Origin: Chloroflexota bacterium
Lineage (GTDB): Bacteria; Chloroflexota; Limnocylindria; Limnocylindrales; CSP1-4
Length of the DNA stretch: 6,387 nt
Direction: 5' to 3'
Assembly: GCA_004298915.1 (NCBI GenBank)
Contig: SCTE01000433.1
Coordinates: 1 to 6,387 of the forward strand
This document shows positions 1 to 6,069 of this stretch, one piece after another. The position numbers and the translations under genes are program-made. Position 1 is the stretch's first letter. Every line of letters begins with the position of its first letter. The notes beneath the pieces are model-generated. The model searched no databases. It was not told where the DNA came from and was given only the letters and a program-made list of their open reading frames with translations.

Positions 1-646
1 GCGCGACCTCCTCGATGGGGCCGGATTCCCCGGTGTGGATGGTGATCCCGAGGCCGAACTGGCGGGCGCGGCGCATCAGCCGGCGGTAATCCGCGACGCG
101 GAAGGTCGGTGATTCGGGCCCGGCGATGTCCACGCCGACGACCCCGCGATCCCGCCACAGGATGGCCTTCTCCGCGATGATCTCGTTGAGCTCGTAGGGA
201 AAGGCGCGATCCAGGCAGAAGATGAGGCCCGGCTTGACCGGGTACTCGAGACGCGCCCGGTCCATGCCGCGCACGGCGGCCGCGATGATGTGATCGAGGT
301 CCTGCTCACCGCCACGGTTTCGCTTCATCGGGTTGAAGCGCAGCTCCATGGTGGTCACGTTGTTCTTGCGGTACGCGCCGCCGATGACCTCGTACACGCT
401 CCGCTCCACGGCCAGCGGCGAGCTCTGGATGAGCTCGGTCCAGTGGAAGAGCTGCAGGTACGCCTCGAACGACTTGGTCCCGCGCGGGTTGACCGTGATC
501 AGCTCGCGGAATTCCCAGTAGTCCTTCGTCGGGAGCTTGATCCCCTGGGAGTGGGCGATGCCCCACATGATCGAGGGCGTCACCGCCGCGCCGAGATGGC
601 AGTGCAGTTCTGCGAGGGGAACGGAGCGCGAGAGTTGTCGGGCCAT
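1..646 (-). CDS. Adenosine deaminase-family metal-dependent amidohydrolase, C-terminus cut by window edge
   Basis: The frame is open from an ATG at 646 to the left edge (215 residues, no stop), preceded in frame by TGA at 655-653, so this ATG is the only sensible start. The N-terminus AELHCHLGAAV holds the HxH zinc-ligand pair (H15, H17) of the adenosine deaminase family. MELRFNP (residues 100-106) corresponds to the family's YVEVRFxP block, GVDIAGPE (171-178) to GIDLAGDE, and IHTGES (203-208) to the HAGE motif, giving third ligand H204 and proton-donor glutamate E207. The family is usually about 330-350 residues, so roughly the last 120, with the remaining metal ligands, lie outside. Members hydrolytically deaminate adenosine or related purines, such as aminodeoxyfutalosine, in the cytosol; I cannot fix the substrate. 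It starts 31 nt after lipA, with only a weak, very close GAGGG (654-650) as ribosome site, so translation may depend on the upstream gene. Confidence 0.86.
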   Translation of the reverse strand, partial: MARQLSRSVPLAELHCHLGAAVTPSIMWGIAHSQGIKLPTKDYWEFRELITVNPRGTKSFEAYLQLFHWTELIQSSPLAVERSVYEVIGGAYRKNNVTTMELRFNPMKRNRGGEQDLDHIIAAAVRGMDRARLEYPVKPGLIFCLDRAFPYELNEIIAEKAILWRDRGVVGVDIAGPESPTFRVADYRRLMRRARQFGLGITIHTGESGPIEEVA

Positions 647-677
647 CAGCCCTCAGGATACGCCGCGGCGGTCATCG

Positions 678-1844
678 TCAGCCCGCCAGCGGGACGACCC
701 GGCCGTCGGCGTCGAGGGTGGCCTGGCGCCGGCGCATGGCCCTGAGCTCGGCGCCCGGGACCTGGTCGCGGGCGTGGTAGCTGGATCGGACGAGCGGGCC
801 GGACTCGACGTGCTTGAAGCCGAGCGCGATGGCCTCGACCTTCATCGCGGCGAACTCGTCGGGGTGGTAGTAGCGCTCGAGGGGCAGGTGCTTGAGCGAG
901 GGCCGCAGGTACTGCCCGATGGTCAGGATGTCGCAGTCAACCTCGCGCAGGGCGACGAACGCCTCGGTCATCTCCTCGCGCGTCTCGCCGAGCCCGACCA
1001 TCAGCGAGCTCTTCGTGTGGACGTCGTGCCCGTATTCGGCAGCGTAGGTCTTGGCCCGCTCCAGCACGCCGAGCGTCCGGTCCCATCGGGCGCGCTTCCG
1101 AACCGGCTTCTGGAGCCGCTTCACGGTCTCGAGGTTGTGGTTGAGGATGTCGGGCCCGGCGTCCATCACGGTCCGGAGCGGCGCCTCCTCCCCGTTGAAG
1201 TCGGGGATGAGGACCTCGACGCCCATGCCCGGCACGCGCGCCTTCAGCTGGCGGATGGTCTCGGCGAAGACGTGAGCGCCGCCATCGGGCAGGTCGTCCC
1301 GGGCGACCGACGTGACCACGACGTGCTCGAGGCCGAGTCCCTCGAGGGCGTCCGCCACGCGCCGCGGCTCGTCGTCATCGAACCAGGTCGGCTTGCCGGT
1401 CTTGATGTTGCAGAAGCCGCAGGCGCGGGTGCAGGTGTCGCCGAGGATCATGATCGTGGCGGTCCGCTGGTCCCAGCACTCCCCGATGTTGGGGCAATGG
1501 GCCTCCTCGCAGACCGTGTTGAGGTTCAGGCCGCGGAGCAGGCGCTTCAGGTCCTGGTAGTTCTCGCCGGACGGCATCCGGGCCTTGATCCAGTCCGGGT
1601 GCCGGCGCAGCGCCGCCGACCCGTCCGCGGCCGGCAAGCCGATCAGACCGCCACCGCCCATCGCGATCGAGATGGGCTCGGGAGCGGTGTGGCCGTGGCC
1701 CGATCCGGGCGGTTCGAACATCGGAAGCTCGCGGGTCATGCGCTGAGTGTACGGCGAGTGCTTGCTCGGCAGGTCCGGCTGGTCGGACGAGACGTGCAGG
1801 CCCGGCAGGTTCGGCGGGTCGTGCCGGTCCGGCGCGTCCGTCAC
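678..1844 (-). CDS. lipA: Lipoyl synthase (radical SAM)
   Basis: LipA inserts two sulfur atoms into the octanoyl chain on lipoyl domains, using S-adenosylmethionine and two 4Fe-4S clusters. With the GTG start at 1844 the protein has 388 residues. The auxiliary-cluster motif CEEAHCPNIGEC (CX4CX5C) gives C112, C117 and C123. The radical-SAM motif CTRACGFC (CX3CX2C) gives C138, C142 and C145. The C-terminal RSSYHA (353-358) supplies the serine ligand of the auxiliary cluster. HPDWIKARMPSGENY just before the first motif is typical of the family. The start is a choice: ATG at 1739 gives 353 residues, closer to the usual ~300-330, but has no Shine-Dalgarno. GTG at 1844 overlaps the SDR stop as GTGA, and the 36 codons from it through the 1739 ATG show 35 G/C third positions with A/T concentrated at position 2, a strong coding pattern. 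The extension is Pro-rich with no recognised domain. Its substrate, a lipoyl domain, is encoded two genes upstream. Identity is certain; the start is moderately sure. Confidence 0.97.
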   Translation of the reverse strand: MTDAPDRHDPPNLPGLHVSSDQPDLPSKHSPYTQRMTRELPMFEPPGSGHGHTAPEPISIAMGGGGLIGLPAADGSAALRRHPDWIKARMPSGENYQDLKRLLRGLNLNTVCEEAHCPNIGECWDQRTATIMILGDTCTRACGFCNIKTGKPTWFDDDEPRRVADALEGLGLEHVVVTSVARDDLPDGGAHVFAETIRQLKARVPGMGVEVLIPDFNGEEAPLRTVMDAGPDILNHNLETVKRLQKPVRKRARWDRTLGVLERAKTYAAEYGHDVHTKSSLMVGLGETREEMTEAFVALREVDCDILTIGQYLRPSLKHLPLERYYHPDEFAAMKVEAIALGFKHVESGPLVRSSYHARDQVPGAELRAMRRRQATLDADGRVVPLAG

Positions 1845-2824
1845 GAGGCTCGGCCCCACGTGTCCGCGGCCCCCTGCTCGAGGGTACGGGGTGTGAATCC
1901 GAGTTCCCGGCTCGCCTTGTCGTGGCTCGCCCAGTACGTGACGCCGGCGCCCGCGCGGATGGTTTCGGCAACGCTGGCCGGCATGCCCGGGAAGCCGCCG
2001 ATGGCATCGTTGATCGGCGCCATGAAGCGGGCGAGGCTCGTCGGCAGGGTGAACCTCGGTGGCCGGTGCCCGCCCACGCGAGCGGCAATGGCGATGGCGG
2101 CATCGAATCGGAGGCACTCCCCTGCGAGCGTGTACGCCTCGCCGATCCGGCCGAGGTCGAGAGCGGCGACGATCCCGTCGGACAGGTCGTGCACGTGGAC
2201 CCAGGCGAGGCCCGAATCGGGCAGCGCGACATAGGGCAGGCGGCCAGCGTGGGCAAGGGCCAGCTGCTGGCTGGCCGCGGAGTGGTCGTGGGGCCCGTAG
2301 ACCCCGCCGGGGATCGCGATGACGATCGGCGCGCCCGCCGCAATCCGGACCTCGGCGGCCTCGTGGGCCCGGTACTTCGTCTCGTCGTACCAGCTCAGGA
2401 ATCCGTCATCGAGATTGCGCCGGTAGGTCTCGTCGACGACCGATCCGTGCGTGTTGCCGAAGACGTTGACCGTCGAGACGTAGATGATCCGGGGCACGCC
2501 GGCACCGACGGCGGCATCGAGCACGCGCTCCGTGACCTCGACGTTCGCGGCCCACATGGCCGGGCGCTCCGACCGGGCGATCCCGATCCTGTAGCTTCCA
2601 GCGCCATGGATGACCGCGGTGGCGCCATCCATCGCGGTCCGCAGGGCATCCCGGTCCCCGAGATCCGACTGGACGAGCGTGACGCCGCCGCGTCGGAGAT
2701 GGCCCGCCCGATCCGGATCCCGCACGAGGGCGGTGATCTCATCCCCGCGATCGCCGAGTCGCTCGACCACGGCACGACCGATGAACCCCGCTCCCCCGGT
2801 GATGACGATGCCGGGCGCAGTCAT
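1841..2824 (-). CDS. NAD(P)-dependent epimerase/dehydratase-family protein (extended SDR)
   Basis: A 327-residue protein, the usual length for an extended short-chain dehydrogenase/reductase. The N-terminus has the nucleotide-binding TGGAGFIG (9-16) on a Rossmann fold. IIYVSTVNVFG (113-123) carries the catalytic Ser/Thr, and YDETK (146-150) is the YxxxK catalytic pair. GGVYGPHD (near 180) and WVHVHDLSDGI (near 213-223) match the substrate-side blocks of sugar epimerases, dihydroflavonol-reductase-like enzymes and HpnA-type proteins. These enzymes reduce, epimerise or dehydrate sugars or small carbonyl compounds in the cytosol; the substrate cannot be read from sequence. The ATG at 2824 lies 48 nt after the E2 stop with only a weak GGACGAG upstream. 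No alternative start codon exists in that frame before the E2 stop. The stop overlaps the proposed lipA start by 4 nt. Placement between E2 and lipA suggests co-transcription, not necessarily a shared pathway. Confidence 0.9.
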   Translation of the reverse strand: MTAPGIVITGGAGFIGRAVVERLGDRGDEITALVRDPDRAGHLRRGGVTLVQSDLGDRDALRTAMDGATAVIHGAGSYRIGIARSERPAMWAANVEVTERVLDAAVGAGVPRIIYVSTVNVFGNTHGSVVDETYRRNLDDGFLSWYDETKYRAHEAAEVRIAAGAPIVIAIPGGVYGPHDHSAASQQLALAHAGRLPYVALPDSGLAWVHVHDLSDGIVAALDLGRIGEAYTLAGECLRFDAAIAIAARVGGHRPPRFTLPTSLARFMAPINDAIGGFPGMPASVAETIRAGAGVTYWASHDKASRELGFTPRTLEQGAADTWGRAS

Positions 2825-2872
2825 GCGGCCGAACTCGTCCGCTGCCGCGGCCCGCGGATGCGGAGCGGCCGA

Positions 2873-4438
2873 CTAGTAGATGGCGGTGTCAGGACCTACG
2901 GCCTCGAGCCACGCCTTGATGTCGCGAAGGAGCGCCGCGCCGCCGGCTCCGTCGTTGGCTCGGTGATCGACGCCGAGGACCATGTTCATGACACTCCGGA
3001 TGGCGATCACGTCACCCTCCGGGGTCTCGACCACGACCGGACGCTTGGTGATCCGATCCATGGTGACGATGCCGACCTCAGGCACGTTCATGATCGGCAT
3101 GACCATGTTGGTGCCGAGCCAGCCGGTGTTGTCCACGGTGAACGTTCCGCCGCCGAAGTCATCGACCTTCAGCTTGCCGGTGCGCGATCGCTCGGAGACG
3201 GCTGCGATGGCCAGGTTGAGCCCGGAGATCGAAAGCTGGTCGACGTCCCTGATGACCGGCACGATGAGCCCGTCCGCGACGGCAACCGCGATCCCGATGT
3301 TGATCCGTCGCTTGGCCATGAGACCGGCCTCGGTCCAGTGGGCGTTGAACGTCGGGTTGCGGCGGAGCGCCTCCGACGATGCCTTGACCACGAACGGCAC
3401 GAAGCTCAGCGACACGCCCTCCCGGGCCTGGTACTCCTTCTTGTTGCGTTCGCGGAAGCGGACCAGGTTGGAGACGTCGACCTCCATCTGGACGTAGGCG
3501 TGTGGCACCTGGAGGGCGCGGGTCATCTGGGCCGCGATGCCCTTGCGCATCTGGGTCATCGGCACGAGGACTTCGTCCGCACCGGCCGGGAAGACGATGC
3601 CGGGCGCGGGGCTCGTGGCCTTGCCGGCACCGGCCGACGGTTGCGTGGCCGGGCTCGGGCTCGCCGCGGCAGGACCGCCGGGCGCGGCGGAGGCCTGGGC
3701 GGCGCTGGGTGTCGCGGGGCCCGAGGCGGGGCTCGCGGCCGAGGCGGCAGGCGCCGCTCCCGCGCTCGCGCCGGCATGCTGCTTGCCGACCGGCTTCCCG
3801 GTCCGCTGCGACTCGACGTAGTCGGTCACGTCCTCGCGGGTGATCCGTCCGCCACCGCCGGTCCCGACGACCATCGCGGCCTGGAGGCCATGTTCGCGAA
3901 GGAGGCGACGCACGGCCGGGGTCATCCGCGCGTCGCCATTGCCCGGCATCTCGTGGAGCGCGCGCTCGTCCGAACCGGCCGGGCCGTTCGCAACTTCGGG
4001 CTCGGGGGATGGCGTGGCGGGGGGCTGGGCGGCGGCCGCCTGGGGTTCGGGCGCGGCGGTCGGTCCGGGTTCGGGCGCCGCGGCTTCCGCAGGTGCGGGG
4101 GCTTCGGCCTCGGCCTTCGGAGCGTCGGACTTCGAGGCCGCGTCCGCCGCGGCCGGTGCCGATGCAGCGGGCTTCGCCGGAGCCGCAGCGGCGGCCGTGC
4201 CGCCGGCCTCCTCGATGATCGCGATCTCGGCGTTGTTCGGGACCGTTTCGCCTTCCTGGACGAGGATCTCCTTCAGGACACCCTCGAACGGCGACGGGAC
4301 TTCGGCGTTGACCTTGTCGGTGATGACCTCGAGGAGTGGCTCGTACTTGTCGACATGATCGCCGGGCTGCTTCAGCCACTTGCCGATCGTGCCCTCGGCC
4401 ACGCTCTCGCCCAACTGGGGCATCGTCACCTTGGCCAC
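2873..4438 (-). CDS. Dihydrolipoamide acyltransferase, E2 core of a 2-oxo acid dehydrogenase complex
   Basis: E2 passes an acyl group from E1, via a swinging lipoyl-lysine, to coenzyme A and forms the core of the complex. Using the GTG at 4438 the protein has 521 residues, normal for one lipoyl domain. The lipoyl domain spans about 1-76, with lipoylation site K42 in EVITDKVNAEV. A long Ala/Pro linker follows (about 78-168). The peripheral-subunit-binding domain (about 170-210, RMTPAVRRLLREHG through GRITREDVTDYVE) docks E1 and E3. A second Ala/Pro/Ser linker runs about 213-285. The acyltransferase domain fills the rest, with catalytic DHRANDG giving H492 and D496. The motif order matches E2s of pyruvate or branched-chain 2-oxo acid complexes. 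GTFTVDNTGWLGTNMVMPIM is not diagnostic to me, so no symbol is given. It is the first gene of the cluster that also holds lipA, whose product would activate K42. No E1 or E3 gene is in the window. Confidence 0.96.
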   Translation of the reverse strand: MAKVTMPQLGESVAEGTIGKWLKQPGDHVDKYEPLLEVITDKVNAEVPSPFEGVLKEILVQEGETVPNNAEIAIIEEAGGTAAAAAPAKPAASAPAAADAASKSDAPKAEAEAPAPAEAAAPEPGPTAAPEPQAAAAQPPATPSPEPEVANGPAGSDERALHEMPGNGDARMTPAVRRLLREHGLQAAMVVGTGGGGRITREDVTDYVESQRTGKPVGKQHAGASAGAAPAASAASPASGPATPSAAQASAAPGGPAAASPSPATQPSAGAGKATSPAPGIVFPAGADEVLVPMTQMRKGIAAQMTRALQVPHAYVQMEVDVSNLVRFRERNKKEYQAREGVSLSFVPFVVKASSEALRRNPTFNAHWTEAGLMAKRRINIGIAVAVADGLIVPVIRDVDQLSISGLNLAIAAVSERSRTGKLKVDDFGGGTFTVDNTGWLGTNMVMPIMNVPEVGIVTMDRITKRPVVVETPEGDVIAIRSVMNMVLGVDHRANDGAGGAALLRDIKAWLEAVGPDTAIY

Positions 4439-4446
4439 GGGCACAA

Positions 4447-4452
4447 CCTCCT
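4447..4452 (-). promoter_or_regulatory. Strong Shine-Dalgarno that decides the E2 start
   Basis: The minus strand reads AGGAGG here. Two in-frame GTG codons follow: one at 4444 only 2 nt away, too close for normal initiation, and one at 4438 with an 8-nt spacer. The second gives an N-terminus of MAKVTMPQLGESV, which matches the usual beginning of E2 lipoyl domains, so 4438 is preferred. Confidence 0.8.
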
Positions 4453-4523
4453 CGGAACTGAGACGCGATCCGTCGATCCCTCGACGGGTATCGGGTAGTG
4501 TCGCCCATCCGCCGCCGACCCGC

Positions 4524-4580
4524 CAGCGGCACGCGCGGTCAGCGGCACGTGCGGTCAGCGGCAGGTGTGGTTAGCGGCAG
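4524..4580. repeat. 16-bp tandem repeat, about 3.5 copies, in the E2 leader
   Basis: Units on the plus strand are CAGCGGCACGCGCGGT (4524-4539), CAGCGGCACGTGCGGT (4540-4555), CAGCGGCAGGTGTGGT (4556-4571) and a partial TAGCGGCAG (4572-4580). Neighbouring full units differ by one or two bases. A 16-bp period is not a multiple of three and the stretch lies outside any supported gene, so it is not protein repeat structure. It sits 86-142 nt upstream of the E2 start. It could be replication slippage, a spacer, or a weak array of binding sites; nothing in the sequence decides. Confidence 0.85.
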
Positions 4581-4624
4581 CCTTGCTCGATGTTGTGCCC
4601 CGGATCCGCGATCTTCCGTCAGTT

Positions 4625-4639
4625 ACGAACCCGGTTCGT
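4625..4639. promoter_or_regulatory. Perfect palindrome ACGAACC-C-GGTTCGT, candidate operator (distal copy)
   Basis: Seven-base arms, fully complementary around one central base. It lies about 187 nt upstream of the E2 start in the gap between the HTH-nuclease gene and E2. The one-base centre is poor for an RNA hairpin and no U-run follows on the minus strand, so a dimeric DNA-binding protein site fits better than a terminator. A second copy lies 50 bp away, centre to centre. The regulator is unknown. Confidence 0.6.
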
Positions 4640-4673
4640 GCTATCGGCGACCACGCCCGGAATCAGGCCCATG

Positions 4674-4690
4674 CACGAACCTGGTTCGTG
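4674..4690. promoter_or_regulatory. Perfect palindrome CACGAACC-T-GGTTCGTG, candidate operator (second copy)
   Basis: Eight-base arms around one central T, sharing the ACGAACC/GGTTCGT core with the copy at 4625-4639. The centres (4632 and 4682) are 50 bp apart, near five helical turns, so both sites would face about the same side of the DNA. It directly abuts the stop codon of the HTH-nuclease gene (4693-4691), so a 3'-end hairpin for that transcript is an alternative, though no U-tract follows. Confidence 0.6.
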
Positions 4691-5503
4691 TTAGGCACGG
4701 GAACCGGGGCCCGGAGCGGGATCGGCGACCGCCGTGGGATCGGCGACCGCCGTGGGCGTCGATCCGTGCTTGGAGACGCTCAGCCGCGGAGCACGAACCC
4801 GGCGCCGACTGACGGGACCGCACCTACCACGAGCGATGTTCGTAAATGGGAGGAAGATGAGGAGTCCGGCCGCGCCCGTCGGTGCCTGAAGCCACGCTCG
4901 CGCAGCGACACCACCGAGCGGATACGCACGCCGCAGTACGAGCTCCTGCCGGGCAGCCCGCCGCCGGGCCGTCGAGGAATCAGGCAGCACGAGCAGGCGG
5001 GCGGCCACGCGCCCTTCCCAGCCGGCCCGCTCCCGCGCGACCTTGAGCGCATTACGGGTCTTCATGTCGTGGGTACGGAGCGTCTCCTCGATGGAGGTGA
5101 GTTCGGTCTTGATCTCGACCGCCAGCACCGTCGCCGTGCCCGGATGCCAGGCGAGAAGGTCGATCGAACCTCGATCCGCATAGTTCGCGAACGTGACCTC
5201 GGGCTTGGCGGACCACCCAGCGCGCTCCAGCATGCCTGCGGCGCGACCCATGAGCGCTGCGTGGCCCTCGTCAAGCAGCCGATCGATGTCGCCGCCCCTC
5301 CAGCGGAGCGTCAGCCGAAGATCGCTGCCAAGACGATTCGCGAGGGCCTCGACCGCTCGCAGCCCGACACGATCCAGATGGCCTCGCTCGACCAGGGACA
5401 CGAGATCCTGGCTCACGCCGGCTGCCCGACCGAGATCCTCCTGTCGGAGACCCTGCTTGATCCTGAGCATCCGGATCGATCGACCAAGCCGTGCGTCGTC
5501 CAT
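4691..5503 (-). CDS. XRE-type helix-turn-helix protein with PD-(D/E)XK nuclease-like domain
   Basis: A 270-residue cytosolic DNA-binding protein of unknown function. Residues about 5-60 form an XRE/Cro-like helix-turn-helix (QEDLGRAAGVSQDLVSLVERG at 21-41). Residues about 75-200 look like a restriction-endonuclease fold: PEVTFA (101-106), GSIDLLAW (112-119, with D115) and LAVEIKTEL (127-135, with E130 and K132) give a complete D...ExK set. The block through WLQAPTGAAGLLIFLP (204-219) resembles the end of an uncharacterised HTH family that I recall as common in actinobacteria and Chloroflexota. The last ~50 residues are low-complexity, including TAVADP twice, and probably do not belong to the fold. 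ATG at 5503 is fixed by an in-frame TGA 15 codons upstream with no other start codon between. Of the first 60 codons 18 end in A or T, far looser than lipA or E2, hinting at an accessory or transferred gene. It may regulate, cleave or only bind DNA; no partner gene is visible. Confidence 0.83.
   Translation of the reverse strand: MDDARLGRSIRMLRIKQGLRQEDLGRAAGVSQDLVSLVERGHLDRVGLRAVEALANRLGSDLRLTLRWRGGDIDRLLDEGHAALMGRAAGMLERAGWSAKPEVTFANYADRGSIDLLAWHPGTATVLAVEIKTELTSIEETLRTHDMKTRNALKVARERAGWEGRVAARLLVLPDSSTARRRAARQELVLRRAYPLGGVAARAWLQAPTGAAGLLIFLPFTNIARGRCGPVSRRRVRAPRLSVSKHGSTPTAVADPTAVADPAPGPGSRA
4718..4753. repeat. Two exact copies of an 18-bp repeat inside the HTH-nuclease gene
   Basis: GGGATCGGCGACCGCCGT occurs at 4718-4735 and again at 4736-4753. 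Its length is six codons and it encodes the doubled TAVADP near the C-terminus of the HTH-nuclease protein. The core ATCGGCGACC also appears once outside the gene at 4643-4652, between the two palindromes, so the duplication may be part of a wider repetitive patch rather than a protein motif. Confidence 0.85.
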
Positions 5504-5685
5504 GCCGCGATCGTGGCGCGTCGCGCTTGGTTTGGGATCACCCGGCCGTCACGGGCCCGTTTCCGTGATCGAGCCGCCCGCTCCCGGCAGCCGCCCGAGC
5601 CGTCCGCGGGCCCGCACGAACCGGACAAGCGGCCCGCGACGGCGATAAGGGCCGCCCAGCGCCGGACGCACCGTCAGGATGACGA
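5504..5685. other. Intergenic gap upstream of the HTH-nuclease gene, with an inverted repeat
   Basis: No gene is supported in these 182 nt. The notable structure is GATCAC (5536-5541) mirrored by GTGATC (5565-5570), with a nested TCACGG (5549-5554) / CCGTGA (5563-5568) pair around an 8-nt loop. It sits 33-67 nt before the ATG at 5503, a plausible place for an autoregulatory operator or leader structure. No clear -35/-10 promoter was found by eye, and no U-tract marks a terminator for the genes upstream. Confidence 0.4.
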
Positions 5686-6069
5686 TCAGCGGCGCCTCGC
5701 CTCCGCGGCCCGGGCCAGCGCGAGCATCTCGTCGCGCCTGGCCATGCCGGCCGCGGTCAGGGCCTCGAGTTCGGCCATGAGCGACTCGTCCACCTTCGTG
5801 AAGTTGAAGCACGACTTGCCCTGCATGCGTCGGCGCAGTTCGGGCGAGATCGAGTCGAGCAGGTCCGGCATCGCGTACACGCTCATCAGGTAGTAGCTCA
5901 CATACGACTTGCCCAGGCGCGTGGCCGCGACGAACCCCCACGGCTTGCCCTCGAGGCCCGGGTACTCCACCGCTACGCCGTTTGGGCCGTCCTTCGTCAC
6001 CGAGAGCGAACCGAAGTACGGAACCAGGATCGCCCGCAGACGCTCGTGGACCGCCGCGAAGTCAGCCAC
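5686..6069 (-). CDS. Small uncharacterised protein, YdhG/DUF1801-like, downstream paralogue
   Basis: A 127-residue soluble protein with no signal peptide or membrane segment. The GTG at 6069 is chosen because GGGAGG (6083-6078) lies 8 nt ahead and because the protein then begins MADFAAVHERLRAIL, aligning with its paralogue. A longer frame to 6228 would overlap that paralogue deeply and starts with unrelated sequence. Conserved-looking blocks are KPWGFVAA (42-49), GKSYVSYYLMSVY (53-65), SPELRRRMQGKSCFNFTKVDE (75-95) and a C-terminal helix. I recall KSYVSYHLM...MQGKSCFNF as a widespread hypothetical family resembling YdhG/DUF1801, a fold without a settled general function; this assignment comes from memory of motifs, not a search. 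It overlaps the upstream gene by 8 nt, so the two are probably co-translated. Confidence 0.78.
   Translation of the reverse strand: MADFAAVHERLRAILVPYFGSLSVTKDGPNGVAVEYPGLEGKPWGFVAATRLGKSYVSYYLMSVYAMPDLLDSISPELRRRMQGKSCFNFTKVDESLMAELEALTAAGMARRDEMLALARAAEARRR

Noticed and set aside
537..2234. Long plus-strand open frame (565 codons)
   Set aside because: It lies antisense to lipA and its neighbours, has no family motifs and an Arg/Gly/Val-rich composition. It is open because of high-GC codon bias on the opposite strand.
2840..2870. GC-rich CCGCGG/CCCGCGG stretch between E2 and the SDR as a terminator or attenuator
   Set aside because: Short, no U-tract, and such strings are common by chance at this base composition.
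2825..2875. Possible E2-SDR fusion by read-through, since the frames match across a single TAG and 16 sense codons
   Set aside because: Same-frame neighbours occur one time in three. E2 ends normally after its catalytic domain and the SDR has its own ATG followed at once by a typical Rossmann N-terminus.
1922..4498. Very long plus-strand open frame (858 codons) opposite E2 and the SDR
   Set aside because: Same cause: the minus-strand frames have clear catalytic motifs and domain order, while this one has Gly/Arg repeats mirroring the Ala/Pro linkers of E2.
4625..4690. The two palindromes as intrinsic terminators of the HTH-nuclease gene
   Set aside because: Single-base centres leave no proper loop without opening the stem, and no U-rich tract follows on the minus strand. 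Kept only as an alternative for the copy next to the stop codon.
4840..4890. GGGAGGAAGATG on the plus strand, resembling a ribosome site with a start codon
   Set aside because: The frame from that ATG stops after nine codons and the stretch is the C-terminal coding region of the HTH-nuclease gene on the other strand.
4565..5893. Plus-strand open frame spanning the HTH-nuclease gene and both flanking gaps
   Set aside because: No recognisable domain, no ribosome site at its start, and it crosses the palindromes and the gap upstream of the HTH gene. The minus-strand gene has a coherent two-domain structure.
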